Source: Fidelibacterota bacterium (GTDB taxonomy: Bacteria > Fidelibacterota > Marinisomatia > Marinisomatales > TCS55). From it: DNA of 64,000 nucleotides. The position numbers were made by a program, and so were the translations under genes. Within the stretch, counting starts at the first letter, position 1; the number at the start of each line of letters is the position of its first letter. Below the pieces are notes generated by a model, which saw only the letters and a program-made list of their open reading frames with translations, ran no database searches and was not told the origin of the DNA. Shown in pieces: positions 62,487 through 64,000 of this stretch. The stretch is taken from the NCBI GenBank assembly GCA_014382015.1, contig JACNKN010000049.1, positions 1 to 64,000 on the forward strand. The letters run 5' to 3'.

Positions 62487-64000
62487 AAGTTGCCTTTTCT
62501 TTTGTGGGTGTTTTTTGTCCATTTAATTGTCCATTCGATTTTATAGCGCCATTGCCATTTTGAGATACAAATCCATAAGGCGTGGGCATGGGTACTTTAT
62601 TCGGTACATTGCCATTCTGCCAATGCTTCACTTCGTGGGTCTCACGATACAATACATTGTATGCATCAAATGGGATGGTCCGTCCATCAGGCATGGCAAA
62701 ACCAATGCAGCATTTTTTCACCACCTTCATATCCCAGTTATACTTATCCTGGAACTGAATCATAATAATGCGAAATGCATTTTCGTCGGCAATTTTCTGG
62801 CGCCCTTTTTCTGTAAAGAAATCCTTTTTCACTGGGATGCCACAAACGCAGGAAAAATCGTAGAGTGTCTTCATAGAGTTAAAACTGGATGAAGCAGACC
62901 ACAATCCTTCGATGGCCTTTTTATAAATAGGCCGGGGATCCGTATAAATGGTATTAATAAATTGATCCATATAAGGATCCAGATCGATAAAGCGGGGGAT
63001 GGGTTTTACTTTTTTTCCCTTAATGTAGGCATAAGTGAGTGCAATCTCGGAGGGATGGCTGCAGGGCAATGGCATAAAATCTGTTTTGCGGAACATGCCG
63101 TCGGTCTGTTTTTCCAACCGATCCATAATCTCCGTATTGGTGACGCGGTCCATGGGATTCATATCATGATCATAGCGCCCGGCGAAAAATGCAGGCTGAA
63201 AATTCACACCGCGGATACCCTTGGTTTCAATGCCAAATTCTACAATTTTACCCACTTGATCTTCATTCACTCCCCGCTGAATCACCGATGCCAAATTAAT
63301 GGGCAAACCATGTTTCAGCATATTTTCGATCGCTTTCATTTTAATGTCCGCCAACTTCGCCCCGCGAATGGCTTGATGCACCTCATCTGTGAAACCGTCA
63401 AACTGGAGGTAGATTTCTAATTTATTTTCACTCACATCCACCAGTCGTTTAATCAAATCTTCATCTTGGGCGAATTTGATTCCGTTGGTGTTAATCATCA
63501 CCACTTCTGTGGGGCGATCCACCGCTTCTTTCACTGCTTCTACTATTTGGGGATGCATGGTGGGTTCACCGCCGGAGAATTGAATCACAGCGCCCACGCC
63601 CTCCTGCGCGATGAAGCCATCCAAGGATGCTTTAATCTGATCCATAGTAAGATAGGCAGATCCTTTGCTGTCGGCAAAACAGGTGGGACAGGCCAAGTTA
63701 CAATCGTCTGTCAGATCAATGAGGCCGAGACACATGTGCTGTTCGTGGTCCGGACAAACACCACAATCGTAGGGGCAGCCTCGTTCGACCGCTGTGGGGA
63801 ATTTTAGGGGAATGTCGCCGGGACGATTATACTTCTGGGCATGGAGGTACCAATCCGCATCAGAATGAAGGAGACAGGATTCAAAGCCGTGTTCACGGCA
63901 CCATTTACGGAGGACTATTTTATTATCGTCAGTTCGGATGATCTTCGCATCCACCACGCGCAAACATTTAGAACACAAACTTTGGGTGTGTTCCAGATAC
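62479..64000 (-). CDS. Radical SAM protein resembling the Tes/MJ0619 family (5' end cut by window edge)
   Basis: About 507 residues are visible; the frame is open to the window end, so the true N-terminus is missing. The radical SAM cluster motif is CNLACPTC (CxxxCxxC). It is preceded by a second Cys-rich segment (CSKCL, then GCPYDCGVCPDHEQHMCLG) and followed by QFSGGEPTMHP and IYLQFDGFTDEVH. Additional cysteines lie near the C-terminus (SCVCGIPV, KKCCIGF). This order resembles the Tes/MJ0619 family, which joins lipid tails (archaeal tetraether synthase) or modifies methanopterin-related substrates. Here it leads an operon of exported and membrane proteins. The name is by resemblance; the substrate is unknown. 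Confidence 0.7.
   Translation of the reverse strand, partial: YLEHTQSLCSKCLRVVDAKIIRTDDNKIVLRKWCREHGFESCLLHSDADWYLHAQKYNRPGDIPLKFPTAVERGCPYDCGVCPDHEQHMCLGLIDLTDDCNLACPTCFADSKGSAYLTMDQIKASLDGFIAQEGVGAVIQFSGGEPTMHPQIVEAVKEAVDRPTEVVMINTNGIKFAQDEDLIKRLVDVSENKLEIYLQFDGFTDEVHQAIRGAKLADIKMKAIENMLKHGLPINLASVIQRGVNEDQVGKIVEFGIETKGIRGVNFQPAFFAGRYDHDMNPMDRVTNTEIMDRLEKQTDGMFRKTDFMPLPCSHPSEIALTYAYIKGKKVKPIPRFIDLDPYMDQFINTIYTDPRPIYKKAIEGLWSASSSFNSMKTLYDFSCVCGIPVKKDFFTEKGRQKIADENAFRIIMIQFQDKYNWDMKVVKKCCIGFAMPDGRTIPFDAYNVLYRETHEVKHWQNGNVPNKVPMPTPYGFVSQNGNGAIKSNGQLNGQKTPTKEKATYE

Noticed and set aside
1-64000. CRISPR arrays, rRNA genes and insertion sequences
   Set aside because: No regular spacer-repeat structure, no rRNA-like sequence and no transposase or integrase frame was seen.

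Overview
The window is an A+T-rich, densely coded piece of a Gram-negative chromosome. It carries a TonB-dependent receptor with a DUF4249 lipoprotein partner, outer-membrane barrel proteins, lipobox proteins and an Lgt-family enzyme. Gene content and domain style fit the FCB group. My best guess is a marine candidate Marinimicrobia (Neomarinimicrobiota / SAR406) genome, but this rests on overall impression; no rRNA or other phylogenetic marker was tested. The lifestyle is a heterotroph using hydrocarbons or fatty acids and amino acids.

Layout. 0-2 kb: minus-strand operon TetR - CRP-like regulator - thioredoxin-fold protein - DoxX. 2-3.2 kb: divergent alkane monooxygenase alkB, with a 22-bp palindrome next to the TetR start. 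3.2-7.5 kb: DUF4249 lipoprotein, TonB receptor, Spy/CpxP-like protein, secreted MsrB. 7.6-10.9 kb: VOC protein, Tag glycosylase, pirin and an ALDH3-type aldehyde dehydrogenase, mostly overlapping. 10.9-14.1 kb: metal (probably zinc) uptake operon with a His-rich porin-like protein but no ATPase gene. 14.1-19.1 kb: glyoxylate shunt (aceB, a 55-codon small gene, aceA, strong terminator) with a divergent RamB-like regulator. 19.1-24.6 kb: exported unknown protein, PlsC acyltransferase, a 50-aa basic protein, and a large propeller/barrel protein whose signal peptide lacks a normal start codon. 24.6-31.5 kb: threonine/methionine operon thrA-asd-thrB-thrC-metB. 31.7-36.4 kb: proC, a spore-photoproduct-lyase-like radical SAM protein, M16 protease. 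36.5 kb: tRNA-Asn and its terminator. 36.7-46.1 kb: Na+/solute symporter with a small partner, HIT protein, a four-helix-bundle cassette flanked by inverted 14-bp iterons, an EF-G paralogue, manC, an Ig-like lipoprotein, sfsA. 46.2-51.7 kb: Lrp regulator and tyrosine/homogentisate catabolic operon. 51.7-53.7 kb: inserted hipBST toxin-antitoxin module, bracketed by a duplicated 3' end of the last homogentisate-operon gene. 53.8-57.2 kb: methyltransferase-like membrane protein, a degenerate acyl-CoA-synthetase-like protein, and a ThDP enzyme closely resembling ILVBL/HACL2. 57.2-64 kb: small membrane proteins, an Lgt-family protein, then a tightly overlapping seven-gene operon led by a Tes-like radical SAM protein.

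How it fits together: AlkB, the ALDH3-type dehydrogenase and possibly the HACL2-like lyase would turn hydrocarbon or lipid carbon into fatty acids and acyl-CoA. The glyoxylate shunt under an acyl-CoA-type regulator would assimilate the resulting C2 units. The tyrosine/homogentisate pathway would add acetoacetate and fumarate. The three most unusual features are the hipBST insertion with a duplicated host-gene tail, the iteron-flanked four-helix-bundle cassette, and the overlapping Tes-like operon with three related glycine-zipper proteins.
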